A DNA stretch of 5,764 nucleotides, from contig LFTM01000095.1 of assembly GCA_001513505.1 (NCBI GenBank), forward strand, positions 1 through 5,764, written 5' to 3'. The stretch comes from Clostridiales bacterium DTU092 (GTDB taxonomy: Bacteria; Bacillota; Clostridia; Caldicoprobacterales; Caldicoprobacteraceae). Position 1 is the first letter of the stretch. Every line of letters starts with the position of its first letter. The translations under genes and the position numbers were made by a program. Shown here one piece after another: positions 1 through 5,640 of this stretch. Below the pieces are notes generated by a model, which saw only the letters and a list, made by a program, of their open reading frames with translations, was not told where the DNA came from and made no database searches.

Positions 1-13
1 AATTAGCGGGCAA
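1..13 (-). CDS. start of a downstream gene, cut by the window edge
   Basis: A minus-strand gene probably begins here with a TTG codon at 13-11. The support is indirect: a GGAGGG ribosome binding site at 25-20 lies 6 bases before the TTG, and a strong promoter lies just upstream. Only about four codons are visible, so the product cannot be read. An ATG at 28-26 in another frame also stays open to the edge but has no ribosome binding site before it. In related clostridia the gene after yqeK is often a LytR-CpsA-Psr family protein or rsfS; that is only a guess from gene order. Confidence 0.35.
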
Positions 14-45
14 TCTCTTCCCTCCATACGATTTTTCTTTTCTTT

Positions 46-73
46 ATTATATTCATTATATATCATTTGTCAA
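46..73 (-). promoter_or_regulatory. sigma-A promoter for the gene downstream of yqeK
   Basis: On the minus strand there is a consensus -35 TTGACA at 73-68, a 16-base spacer and a consensus -10 TATAAT at 51-46. Transcription would start near 39. The -35 begins only 16 bases after the yqeK stop codon, so the following gene can be expressed apart from nadD-yqeK. I see no terminator hairpin between yqeK and this promoter, so readthrough from yqeK is also likely. Confidence 0.7.
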
Positions 74-88
74 CTTAGTACAATAATA

Positions 89-673
89 TTAATTACCTCT
101 ATCAACGTTTTTTTGGGTACTCAACATGTCATTCCACGCTTCAATGGTTCTTGGATGAAGATAACGGTTGGTAGCCAGTACACGTTCAATCCCGCGTCTT
201 AAGCCTAATAACACGGCTTTATCCAAATCCTCCATAGCCGCGGCCCTAAGCTCATCAACCCCGGGATAATCCCTGTTAGGTTCTATAATATCTGCCAGAT
301 AGATAATCTTATCCAGAGTACTCATATTTTTTTTGCCGGTGGTATGACATTCTATAGCGCTCAATATCTCAGGATCCTGAACACCAAACACCTGTCTTGC
401 TACAACTGCTCCGGCAGGACCGTGCATCAGCGCCTCATTTTGAAATATGCCCCGGCCAAGTTCATAACCGGCTTCCCTCATCTTGCTCATCATACTCTCC
501 TTTGACAGACATTTGGCACAATCATGCAGCAACCCTGCAAGTCTTGCTTTATCTATATCAACTCCATAGCGGCCGGCCAGCCTGACAGCACAATCCCTTA
601 CACCAAGAGTATGAGTGTAGCGTTCCTCGTCCAGATAAGTCTTTAGCAAATCGCATATCTCCTGTTCCTTCAT
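89..673 (-). CDS. yqeK: YqeK-type HD-domain Ap4A hydrolase (symmetrical)
   Basis: This 194-residue protein is a YqeK-family HD-domain phosphohydrolase. Family members hydrolyse diadenosine tetraphosphate symmetrically to two ADP, clearing a stress-linked nucleotide in the cytosol. The expected metal and phosphate ligands are visible: H21 (in RYTH), H50-D51 (LLHDCAK), H84 (LMHG), H110 (ECHTTG) and D128 (YLADIIEPNRDY, a YqeK signature). Length agrees with the Bacillus subtilis protein, at roughly 190 residues. The ATG at 673 gives the usual N-terminus. An AAGGAGG site at 693-687 overlaps the nadD stop codon but is 13 bases from the ATG, a long spacing, so a second site (AAAAGGCG) nearer the start may help. 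The gene follows nadD by 18 bases and is surely co-transcribed with it. The pairing is common in Bacillota and links NAD synthesis with dinucleotide turnover. Confidence 0.95.
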   Translation of the reverse strand: MKEQEICDLLKTYLDEERYTHTLGVRDCAVRLAGRYGVDIDKARLAGLLHDCAKCLSKESMMSKMREAGYELGRGIFQNEALMHGPAGAVVARQVFGVQDPEILSAIECHTTGKKNMSTLDKIIYLADIIEPNRDYPGVDELRAAAMEDLDKAVLLGLRRGIERVLATNRYLHPRTIEAWNDMLSTQKNVDRGN

Positions 674-691
674 TAACGCCTTTTCGCCTCC

Positions 692-1327
692 TTATGATCC
701 GCTGCGGTATAATGAATTACTGTAAATATATTCTTCAACCATGGGCGGAACCATGTAACGTATGGTTTTACCCGTCATTACCCGCTGTCTGATATCGGTG
801 GATGAAACATCCAGCATAGGACCATGTATAAAGTAAACGGAAGCACCCATATTCCTCCGTAATAACTCTGCCTCGGCCTCCTCACGGCTTTTATCACAGC
901 CGGGGCGGCTGTAAACCAGTAAACTGCAGCCCTTCACTACCTTTTCAGCATCTTTCCAGGTCCTGACCTCAAGAAGGGTATCACCACCTATTATAAAAAA
1001 GAACTCGGTTTTATCTGAATATATCTTTTTCAGCTCTTTCAACGTGTCGATTGAATATGTAATCCCTTCGCGTTCCACTTCCAAAGCGCTTATTTCAAAG
1101 TACGGGTTGTCCATTATAGCAGCTTTTGTCATCTCATACCTTTGGTACGAGGGTGTAACACCATAACCCATTTTATGGGGAGGAGTACCGGTGGGAATAA
1201 ACAAGATTTTATCAAGATTGAATTCCTGCCTTGCTATCTCGGCTATAATAAGGTGGCCAATATGTATAGGATCAAAGGTACCACCTGCAATACCAAGCCT
1301 GGACAGCTGTGTCTTTTCGTTATTCAT
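692..1327 (-). CDS. nadD: nicotinate-nucleotide adenylyltransferase
   Basis: NadD transfers AMP from ATP to nicotinate mononucleotide, giving deamido-NAD in NAD(P) synthesis. The 211-residue form chosen here carries the nucleotidyltransferase signature GGTFDPIHIGHL at residues 15-26, with both histidines of the HxGH motif (H22, H25), and the ATP-binding SSTDIR motif at 175-180 near the C-terminus. Length fits the family (about 190-215). The open frame extends to an ATG at 1378, giving 17 more residues. I prefer the ATG at 1327 because GGGGAG lies 7 bases upstream of it, the longer form has no ribosome binding site, and a likely -10 element at 1369-1364 falls inside the extension. nadD is the first gene of a short unit with yqeK and is divergent from the membrane protein gene at 1469. 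Confidence 0.94.
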   Translation of the reverse strand: MNNEKTQLSRLGIAGGTFDPIHIGHLIIAEIARQEFNLDKILFIPTGTPPHKMGYGVTPSYQRYEMTKAAIMDNPYFEISALEVEREGITYSIDTLKELKKIYSDKTEFFFIIGGDTLLEVRTWKDAEKVVKGCSLLVYSRPGCDKSREEAEAELLRRNMGASVYFIHGPMLDVSSTDIRQRVMTGKTIRYMVPPMVEEYIYSNSLYRSGS

Positions 1328-1363
1328 TGCTTCACTCCCCATCCTTTTCATCAAATCGGTATT

Positions 1364-1372
1364 ATTATAGCA
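1364..1372 (-). promoter_or_regulatory. extended -10 promoter for nadD-yqeK
   Basis: The minus strand reads TGCTATAAT at 1372-1364, a perfect TGnTATAAT extended -10 element. There is no good -35 at the standard distance (TTTTAT at 1392-1387), which extended -10 promoters tolerate. A start near 1357 would give a leader of about 30 bases before the nadD ATG at 1327. A TTGACA at 1417-1412 also lies on this strand, but no good -10 follows it at 16-18 bases. Confidence 0.5.
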
Positions 1373-1397
1373 TATCATAAATTCCCATAAAAGTAGA

Positions 1398-1432
1398 GAT
1401 TAAATTAAAAATGTCAAATGTATAATTTATAC
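1398..1432 (+). promoter_or_regulatory. candidate promoter with 13-base palindrome upstream of the membrane protein gene
   Basis: A consensus -10 TATAAT at 1421-1426 lies 42 bases before the ATG at 1469. The -35 region at 17 bases (GATTAA, 1398-1403) is poor. The -10 is embedded in the perfect palindrome GTATAATTTATAC (1420-1432). Because of the symmetry, the minus strand also reads TGGTATAAA, an extended -10-like sequence pointing towards nadD. The palindrome could be an operator or simply two opposed AT-rich -10 elements; the sequence alone cannot decide. Confidence 0.4.
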
Positions 1433-1468
1433 CATACTGGAAAAAATTATGCATAAGGGGTTGATATT

Positions 1469-2407
1469 ATGGCATTTTTAAACAATATATCCGACAGAAT
1501 CACTGAATGGAACTATTATTTGGAGGAAGACGACAATTACGAGTCGATCATAGGCTGGTTGTTCGATATTGTGTTATTTGCCTTAATGGTTTTTATTTTA
1601 GCTTTTCTGTGGCTTTTATATAAGACTGAAATGCCCGTTGTTTCCATCTTACTTGCTGTTTCATTCTCAGCTCTTATCGGGTACTTTCATTTTAGGCTTA
1701 AGCAAAAACAATTAAAGAGCAAAAGACAAGAAAAATGGAAAAAGGCTGCAAACGAGTATAGGACAAAAGACCTGCTGAGACTTGCTCCCCAACAATTTAA
1801 GTGGACTCTGGCAAAAGCATTGTTTCGATATGGCAAGTTTGAAAATATCAAGGTAAATAAAAATCATCTTAAAGCCACCTTCAATAATGAAAGGGTTTTG
1901 ATCGGTTTCTATCAAGTTCCATATGCCCGGTATGTACCTGCACATGAACTGTTTAGATTCTCAAAAATTATGCAGCATTGGGGATACAAGACAGGTTTTT
2001 TCTTCAGCACTTCAGCATTCGATGACGCATGCCGCATGGCAGCTAAGGATACCTCCGGCTTAACTATTCATCTGATAGATACAAACGGATTAATCAGAAT
2101 TATGGACAAAGCAGGTATATTTAAAGATCAAAAAGACATTAACGAGTATTTAGACAAAAAGATTAAAGAATTCAAGCTTCAGAAAAAGCAAAACCGGAAA
2201 AAAATTTTTTTCAGACCAAAAAATGCAAAAACCTATATATTGTACGGTGTTATATTTCTTGCGATGGGTTTTGTGTTCTCTTCCTACCTTATATACTATT
2301 TTTTACTTGCCTTATTCTTCATCCTGTTAGGAATTCTTGTGTATATGGTCAGCTCGACACATCAGCAAAATTCAAAGAATTATGATGCCGAGGATCAAGT
2401 ATTATAA
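1469..2407 (+). CDS. four-helix membrane protein with degenerate Mrr/restriction-endonuclease-like domain
   Basis: This 312-residue protein has no name I recognise. Two hydrophobic helices lie at about 27-51 and 55-75, then a basic, charged stretch (76-100), a soluble domain (about 101-213), another basic linker (214-252) and two more helices (about 256-294), with a polar tail. By the positive-inside rule the soluble domain should be cytosolic. It resembles the Mrr-type nuclease fold: an opening helix LRLAPQQFKWTLAKALF (103-119), a strand pair, then a helix and the strand-helix pattern KTGFFFSTSAFDDACRMAA (174-192) ending in IHLIDTNGLIRIM. The catalytic aspartate and the QxK motif seem absent: VLIGFY (143-148) stands where Mrr proteins have a QxK-ending strand. 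So it may be a non-catalytic binding domain; this is inference from pattern only. An AAGGGG site at 1455-1460 supports the start. It is the only plus-strand gene here, divergent from nadD and convergent with the obgE block. Confidence 0.85.
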   Translation: MAFLNNISDRITEWNYYLEEDDNYESIIGWLFDIVLFALMVFILAFLWLLYKTEMPVVSILLAVSFSALIGYFHFRLKQKQLKSKRQEKWKKAANEYRTKDLLRLAPQQFKWTLAKALFRYGKFENIKVNKNHLKATFNNERVLIGFYQVPYARYVPAHELFRFSKIMQHWGYKTGFFFSTSAFDDACRMAAKDTSGLTIHLIDTNGLIRIMDKAGIFKDQKDINEYLDKKIKEFKLQKKQNRKKIFFRPKNAKTYILYGVIFLAMGFVFSSYLIYYFLLALFFILLGILVYMVSSTHQQNSKNYDAEDQVL

Positions 2408-2410
2408 TGA

Positions 2411-2440
2411 AAAAGCATGCTTTGTTTTAAGCATGCTTTT
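2411..2440. terminator. bidirectional intrinsic terminator between convergent genes
   Basis: The arms AAAAGCATGCTT (2411-2422) and AAGCATGCTTTT (2429-2440) form a perfect 12-pair stem with a 6-base loop. The A-run on one side and T-run on the other make it usable in both directions. It starts 4 bases after the plus-strand stop codon at 2407 and lies 10 bases past the stop of the minus-strand gene at 2450, so it serves both. Confidence 0.9.
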
Positions 2441-2449
2441 CATCTTCTT

Positions 2450-2638
2450 TTATTCAATGTCTAATTCTTTGCGATTCTTTCTTCTGTGCATCTCATATTT
2501 TGGGTCGCCCTTTTTCCAGCCGCTTCTGGTCTTTTCCACAACCGCCATCCTGGAGTTGTCGATTACAAACTCATCCCGTGCAGCACAGTAGTACATGGAC
2601 TGACCCGACTTACAGTTCTGGCATTGTATGCACTCCAT
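2450..2638 (-). CDS. small four-cysteine, basic-tailed hypothetical protein
   Basis: This 62-residue protein starts with a cysteine cluster MECIQCQNC and has a fourth cysteine at residue 18 (C3, C6, C9, C18), enough for one zinc or iron site. A middle part (EFVIDNSRMAVVEKTRSGW) is followed by a strongly charged tail rich in Lys/Arg (KKGDPKYEMHRRKNRKE). I do not recognise a named family. It is probably a real gene: it lies 62 bases after obgE on the same strand, ends 10 bases before a strong terminator, and its composition looks like a metal-binding small protein rather than a shadow frame. An in-frame TAG upstream, with no other start codon between, fixes the ATG at 2638. The ribosome binding site is poor: AGGGGGT at 2658-2652, 13 bases away. 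Expression probably comes from the obgE transcript. The role is unknown; binding nucleic acid through the basic tail is a speculation. Confidence 0.65.
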   Translation of the reverse strand: MECIQCQNCKSGQSMYYCAARDEFVIDNSRMAVVEKTRSGWKKGDPKYEMHRRKNRKELDIE

Positions 2639-2700
2639 AGCCGCTCTTTTTACCCCCTACTCATAATGCTAAATATTGCTCAACTCAACCTCGTCGCTTC

Positions 2701-3975
2701 TCAATCATAATAATCAAACTCTATATCCTTAATACGTACGGTATCGCCATCTTTGATCCCTTTTTCCCTTAACGCATCAATGATCCCTCTCCTTCTCAAC
2801 GCCCTCTGGAAATACTGGAATGAGTCATCGTCGTTCAAGTTAATGCTGTCCATCAATCTGTCAATAAAATACCCTGATACTACATACACATCTCCATCCA
2901 TTGTTATCTCAAAGGGCGGTTCTTGCTGAATATTATCATAAATTTCTACTTCATCATCCTCAAAAGGCTGATCCTCAGGTAGTTTTTTAAGCATTTCAAC
3001 GATCTCCCACAGCAGCTGTGTAAAACCCTGCTTTTGTACAGCAGAAACCGGAAATACTTTTATTCCCTTGGGGTGCAAGTATTCCTTCAACCTCTCCAGA
3101 TTTTTCTCATAACCCGGAATATCACATTTGTTTGCAACCACAATCTGAGGACGCTGCATCAGTTTTGAACTGTAGGTTTTCAGCTCATTATTTATGATAT
3201 TAAAATCCTCAATGGGATCTCTTCCTTCTATACCCGATACATCCACAACATGAATGAGTAAACGGGTGCGCTCTATATGCCGGAGAAAATCATGCCCCAA
3301 ACCTGAACCTTTATGGGCCCCTTCTATCAATCCGGGTATATCAGCCAATATAAAAGAATGCTCCCTGTCAACTTCTACTACCCCAAGATTCGGAGCCAAA
3401 GTGGTAAAATGATAATTGGCTATTTTGGGACGGGCAGAAGTAAGAACGGATAATATGGTAGATTTACCCACATTGGGAAAGCCAATCAAACCGACATCGG
3501 CAATAGATTTGAGCTCCAAAAAAACCCAGCGCTCTTCCCCTTTATGTCCCGGCTGAGCAAATTTGGGAGCCTGACGTGTGGAGGTTGCAAAACGGGCGTT
3601 TCCTTTGCCGCCAGATCCACCCCGGGCCAATACCTTTTGCTGGCCGTGATATCGTAAATCTGCCAGGACTCTCCCCGTTTCAATATCTTTGATAACTGTG
3701 CCGGGAGGAACTTTGATATACAGATCCTTACCGTTTCTGCCTTTTCTATTGCTGTTCCCTCCATTTTGTCCTGACTCAGCCTTATAGTGCCTTCTGTATC
3801 GGAAATCCATAAGGGTGTGCATGCCCGAATCCACAACAAAGATCACATTGCCGCCGTCCCCACCGTCTCCGCCATCCGGGCCGCCACGAGGAATATACTT
3901 TTCGCGTCGAAAGGAAACCGCGCCATTTCCTCCGTCACCACCCTTTATGAATATCTTTGCAACGTCTACAAACAT
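2701..3975 (-). CDS. obgE: Obg-family ribosome-assembly GTPase ObgE/CgtA
   Basis: Obg is an essential GTPase that binds the 50S precursor, senses guanine nucleotides including ppGpp, and takes part in late ribosome assembly and stress control. All three domains are present in 424 residues. The glycine-rich Obg fold covers about 1-158 (MFVDVAKIFIKGGDGGNG onward). The GTPase domain has G1 GFPNVGKST (165-173), G2 threonines T191-T192, G3 DIPG (212-215), G4 NKCD (282-285) and G5 SA (311-312). A C-terminal OCT domain of about 80 residues (roughly 345-424) ends in an acidic tail (DIEFDYYD). The ATG at 3975 gives the universal N-terminus; its ribosome binding site AGGTGAT is modest. In many Bacillota obgE follows rpmA directly; here a sodC gene and 100 bases with promoter-like sequence come between, so obgE probably has its own transcript, shared with the small gene at 2450. 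Confidence 0.97.
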   Translation of the reverse strand: MFVDVAKIFIKGGDGGNGAVSFRREKYIPRGGPDGGDGGDGGNVIFVVDSGMHTLMDFRYRRHYKAESGQNGGNSNRKGRNGKDLYIKVPPGTVIKDIETGRVLADLRYHGQQKVLARGGSGGKGNARFATSTRQAPKFAQPGHKGEERWVFLELKSIADVGLIGFPNVGKSTILSVLTSARPKIANYHFTTLAPNLGVVEVDREHSFILADIPGLIEGAHKGSGLGHDFLRHIERTRLLIHVVDVSGIEGRDPIEDFNIINNELKTYSSKLMQRPQIVVANKCDIPGYEKNLERLKEYLHPKGIKVFPVSAVQKQGFTQLLWEIVEMLKKLPEDQPFEDDEVEIYDNIQQEPPFEITMDGDVYVVSGYFIDRLMDSINLNDDDSFQYFQRALRRRGIIDALREKGIKDGDTVRIKDIEFDYYD

Positions 3976-3993
3976 TTCATCACCTGCAACTGA

Positions 3994-4032
3994 ATTATAC
4001 CAATATTATATGCAAAAATTAAAGATTTTCAA
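3994..4032 (-). promoter_or_regulatory. tandem sigma-A promoter candidates for obgE
   Basis: On the minus strand, TTGAAA at 4032-4027 is followed after 16 bases by a consensus TATAAT at 4010-4005. A second consensus -10 at 3999-3994 is preceded by TGG, making an extended -10 (TGGTATAAT). Either would give a short leader before the obgE ATG at 3975. The spacing from the second -10 to the ATG is only 18 bases, so the first is the more likely main promoter. Confidence 0.6.
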
Positions 4033-4075
4033 TATTCGCCGTAAAAATTATAAAATTCGTCATTTCGATTTATCG

Positions 4076-4552
4076 TTAACAATATCGTATTACACCGCAT
4101 GCCAGACGTCTGCCCGCATTACCGGAGGGTTGAGAACGATAATCATCGGGATTTTCGTGTATGATTACCGAGCGTCCCACTACATCCCAAACTTTGAATT
4201 TGTTTGTAAAGAAAGACATTCTGGTATAACCGTTATTTGAAAACAGTACCGGAAAATCCCCGGCATGATTGCCATGTGGCTGTTGGTCCGGGTTCCAATG
4301 CTGTCCGGCGTCCATAAATGGATCCTCAGGATCCCCCACCCGGCAGTCGCCATACTCGTGAATATGAAAACCGTGAGGACCAACCGGCTGTCCGTCAGGC
4401 GGTGCAGGCTTAAACTGCGGAAGGCCCACTACCTCCACGTACACCTCCGTACCACCGGGCACGTCTGAAAAGATTACAACCCCCCTGATATCGGGAGCCA
4501 AAGGACCGCCCCTTATATCTGCAATTGCCCTGATATCACAGTTTTTATACAT
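4076..4552 (-). CDS. sodC: Cu/Zn superoxide dismutase family protein
   Basis: This 158-residue protein belongs to the copper/zinc superoxide dismutase family, which converts superoxide to oxygen and hydrogen peroxide. The full active site can be read. Likely copper ligands are H63 and H65 (GFHIHEYGDC), H85 (QHWNP, bridging) and H132 (IIHENPDDY). Likely zinc ligands are H85, H93, H96 and D99 (HGNHAGDFP). The disulfide pair is C70 and C152 (LACGVI), and the active-site arginine is R149 (or R148). The zinc loop is short, with 3 residues between H93 and H96 against 9 in the bovine enzyme; the electrostatic loop is also shorter. There is no hydrophobic signal peptide or lipobox, so the protein seems cytosolic, unlike most bacterial SodC. 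The start is set by AAAGGAGGAA at 4567-4558. The gene stands alone, after the rpmA terminator and before the obgE promoter. Confidence 0.93.
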   Translation of the reverse strand: MYKNCDIRAIADIRGGPLAPDIRGVVIFSDVPGGTEVYVEVVGLPQFKPAPPDGQPVGPHGFHIHEYGDCRVGDPEDPFMDAGQHWNPDQQPHGNHAGDFPVLFSNNGYTRMSFFTNKFKVWDVVGRSVIIHENPDDYRSQPSGNAGRRLACGVIRYC

Positions 4553-4586
4553 AATGGTTCCTCCTTTCTGTTAAGTAACCATTTTC

Positions 4587-4616
4587 ATACTATGTGAGGG
4601 ACGGCCAAAATGTTAA
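4587..4616 (-). promoter_or_regulatory. weak candidate promoter for sodC
   Basis: The minus strand has TTAACA at 4616-4611 (five of six -35 positions) and TAGTAT at 4592-4587 (four of six -10 positions) with an 18-base spacer. The -35 overlaps the 3' arm and U-tract of the rpmA terminator. No clear PerR, Fur or copper-repressor operator is visible nearby. Readthrough from the ribosomal operon remains an alternative source of transcript. Confidence 0.35.
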
Positions 4617-4641
4617 AAGACCTGTTTATAACAGGTCTTTT
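4615..4641 (-). terminator. intrinsic terminator of the rplU-prp-rpmA operon
   Basis: AAAAGACCTGT (4641-4631 on the minus strand) and ACAGGTCTTTT (4625-4615) form a perfect 11-pair stem with a 5-base loop, followed by a broken T-run (TTTTAACATTTT). The hairpin begins 18 bases after the rpmA stop codon. The stem is symmetrical, but no plus-strand gene enters it, so it serves the ribosomal operon. Confidence 0.88.
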
Positions 4642-4659
4642 ATAGCTAATATCATGTTT

Positions 4660-4962
4660 TTACTGTATCGCAGTTGCCTGCATTTCCTCGGGATATACGC
4701 TTACTCTTTTCTTATCGCGGCCCATTCTTTCAAACTTAACATATCCATCAACCTTGGCAAAAAGGGTGTCATCCTTGCCCAGACCTACATTAATCCCAGG
4801 GTGAAGCTTTGTACCCCTTTGTCGAACCAATATATTGCCTGCCAGAACGAACTGTCCTTCTCCCCTCTTAATACCAAGTCGTTTAGATTCACTGTCACGT
4901 CCATTACGGGAACTTCCTACTCCCTTTTTCGAAGCAAAAAGTTGAAGATCTATCCTGAACAT
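4660..4962 (-). CDS. rpmA: large ribosomal subunit protein bL27 with Prp-cleavable N-terminus
   Basis: bL27 is a 50S protein whose N-terminal tail reaches the peptidyl transferase centre. The 100-residue precursor begins MFRIDLQLFASKKG. In Bacillota the first nine or so residues are a pro-sequence removed by the protease Prp; by analogy with the Staphylococcus aureus site, cleavage should fall between F9 and A10, giving a mature N-terminus ASKKG. The body matches the family: GSSRNGRDSESKRLG (17-31), GNILVRQRGTKLHPG and VGLGKDDTLFA. The ATG at 4962 directly follows the prp stop codon (4965-4963) with no base between. The strong AAAGGAGGAT ribosome binding site at 4979-4970 lies inside the last prp codons, so the two are translationally coupled. 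It is the last gene of the operon. Confidence 0.97.
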   Translation of the reverse strand: MFRIDLQLFASKKGVGSSRNGRDSESKRLGIKRGEGQFVLAGNILVRQRGTKLHPGINVGLGKDDTLFAKVDGYVKFERMGRDKKRVSVYPEEMQATAIQ

Positions 4963-5298
4963 CTAATTCATCCTCCTTTCCTCAACTCGGATATATTCAC
5001 CATATCCTTCCTGTATACTTTTTAAGCCGTACAACATTGTCTCCAATACAATGTTTATTTTTTCGCGTTGATCACCGGAAAGCCCCGAAGGTATAGCACA
5101 TTGGGCCTCCCCGGTTTTTTGCCTGTACTTTACCTTGATACCCAATACTTCGGTTAATCCAATGACGGCCGTCTGAACAACTGCAGACACAGCAGCACAA
5201 ACTATATCCTTTCCTGCCTCAGAATATCCTGAATGGCCGGATACATCAAAACCAACTATGTTTCCCGACGGATCTCTGTCTATTACGGCACGAATCAT
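4963..5298 (-). CDS. prp: ribosomal-processing cysteine protease Prp
   Basis: Prp (YsxB family) cuts the N-terminal extension from bL27, a step needed for functional ribosomes in Bacillota such as Staphylococcus aureus. The 111-residue protein has the catalytic pair at the family positions: H22 in the GHSGYSEAG motif and C34 in DIVCAAVSA. The length is normal. The ATG at 5298 is 14 bases after the rplU stop. Its ribosome binding site is weak (AGCAGG, 7 bases before the ATG) compared with the strong sites of rplU and rpmA, which fits a catalytic protein needed in smaller amount than its two ribosomal neighbours. The adjacent rpmA encodes the matching substrate with the LQLF-ASKKG site. Confidence 0.96.
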   Translation of the reverse strand: MIRAVIDRDPSGNIVGFDVSGHSGYSEAGKDIVCAAVSAVVQTAVIGLTEVLGIKVKYRQKTGEAQCAIPSGLSGDQREKINIVLETMLYGLKSIQEGYGEYIRVEERRMN

Positions 5299-5312
5299 AG
5301 GAAAACCTGCTT

Positions 5313-5624
5313 TTATACAGTTATCTTGGTAATTCTGATTTGGGTATAAGGCTGGCGATGCCCTTGCTTTTTGCGATAATTCTTCTTTGCCTTATACTTA
5401 AACACGATAACCTTTCTGCCTTTTCCGTGCTTAAGAACCTGGGCTTCAACCTTTGCGCCCTCCAATACCGGCGTACCTACCTTTAACCCGTTATCATCGC
5501 TTATTGCCAATACCTCGTCAAACTCAACGGTAGTTCCTTCCTGTGCATCCAGTTTCTCAACATTTAAAATTTCGCCTTCATACACACGGTACTGCTTACC
5601 GCCGGTTTTGATAACAGCATACAT
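5313..5624 (-). CDS. rplU: large ribosomal subunit protein bL21
   Basis: bL21 binds 23S rRNA in the 50S subunit. The 103-residue form begins MYAVIKTGGKQYRV, the universal L21 N-terminus, and ends with the conserved rRNA-binding segment NYRKKQGHRQPYTQI (82-96). The open frame runs on to a GTG at 5705, adding 27 residues, but these are not L21-like and lie over the structured leader at the predicted transcription start. The ATG at 5624 has a near-perfect AGAGGAGGTG site at 5640-5631. rplU is the first gene of the operon with prp and rpmA and is likely controlled through the leader upstream. Confidence 0.97.
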   Translation of the reverse strand: MYAVIKTGGKQYRVYEGEILNVEKLDAQEGTTVEFDEVLAISDDNGLKVGTPVLEGAKVEAQVLKHGKGRKVIVFKYKAKKNYRKKQGHRQPYTQIRITKITV

Positions 5625-5640
5625 GCTGCACACCTCCTCT

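Noticed and set aside
2337..2710. Plus-strand open frames running past the membrane protein gene (84 and 74 codons)
   Set aside because: They cross the bidirectional terminator and lie antisense to the small four-cysteine gene. No ribosome binding sites are seen, and the minus-strand reading is better supported.
3486..3839. Minus-strand open frame of 117 codons inside obgE
   Set aside because: It is a shifted frame within the confidently assigned Obg coding region and has no support of its own.
3815..4240. Plus-strand open frame of 141 codons
   Set aside because: It lies antisense across the obgE start, the obgE promoter region and the end of sodC. Its proline-serine repeats are simply the complement of the Obg glycine-rich codons. 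It has no ribosome binding site or known domain.
4594..5025. Plus-strand open frame of 143 codons
   Set aside because: It is antisense to rpmA and the end of prp, starts at the rpmA terminator region, and resembles no known protein.
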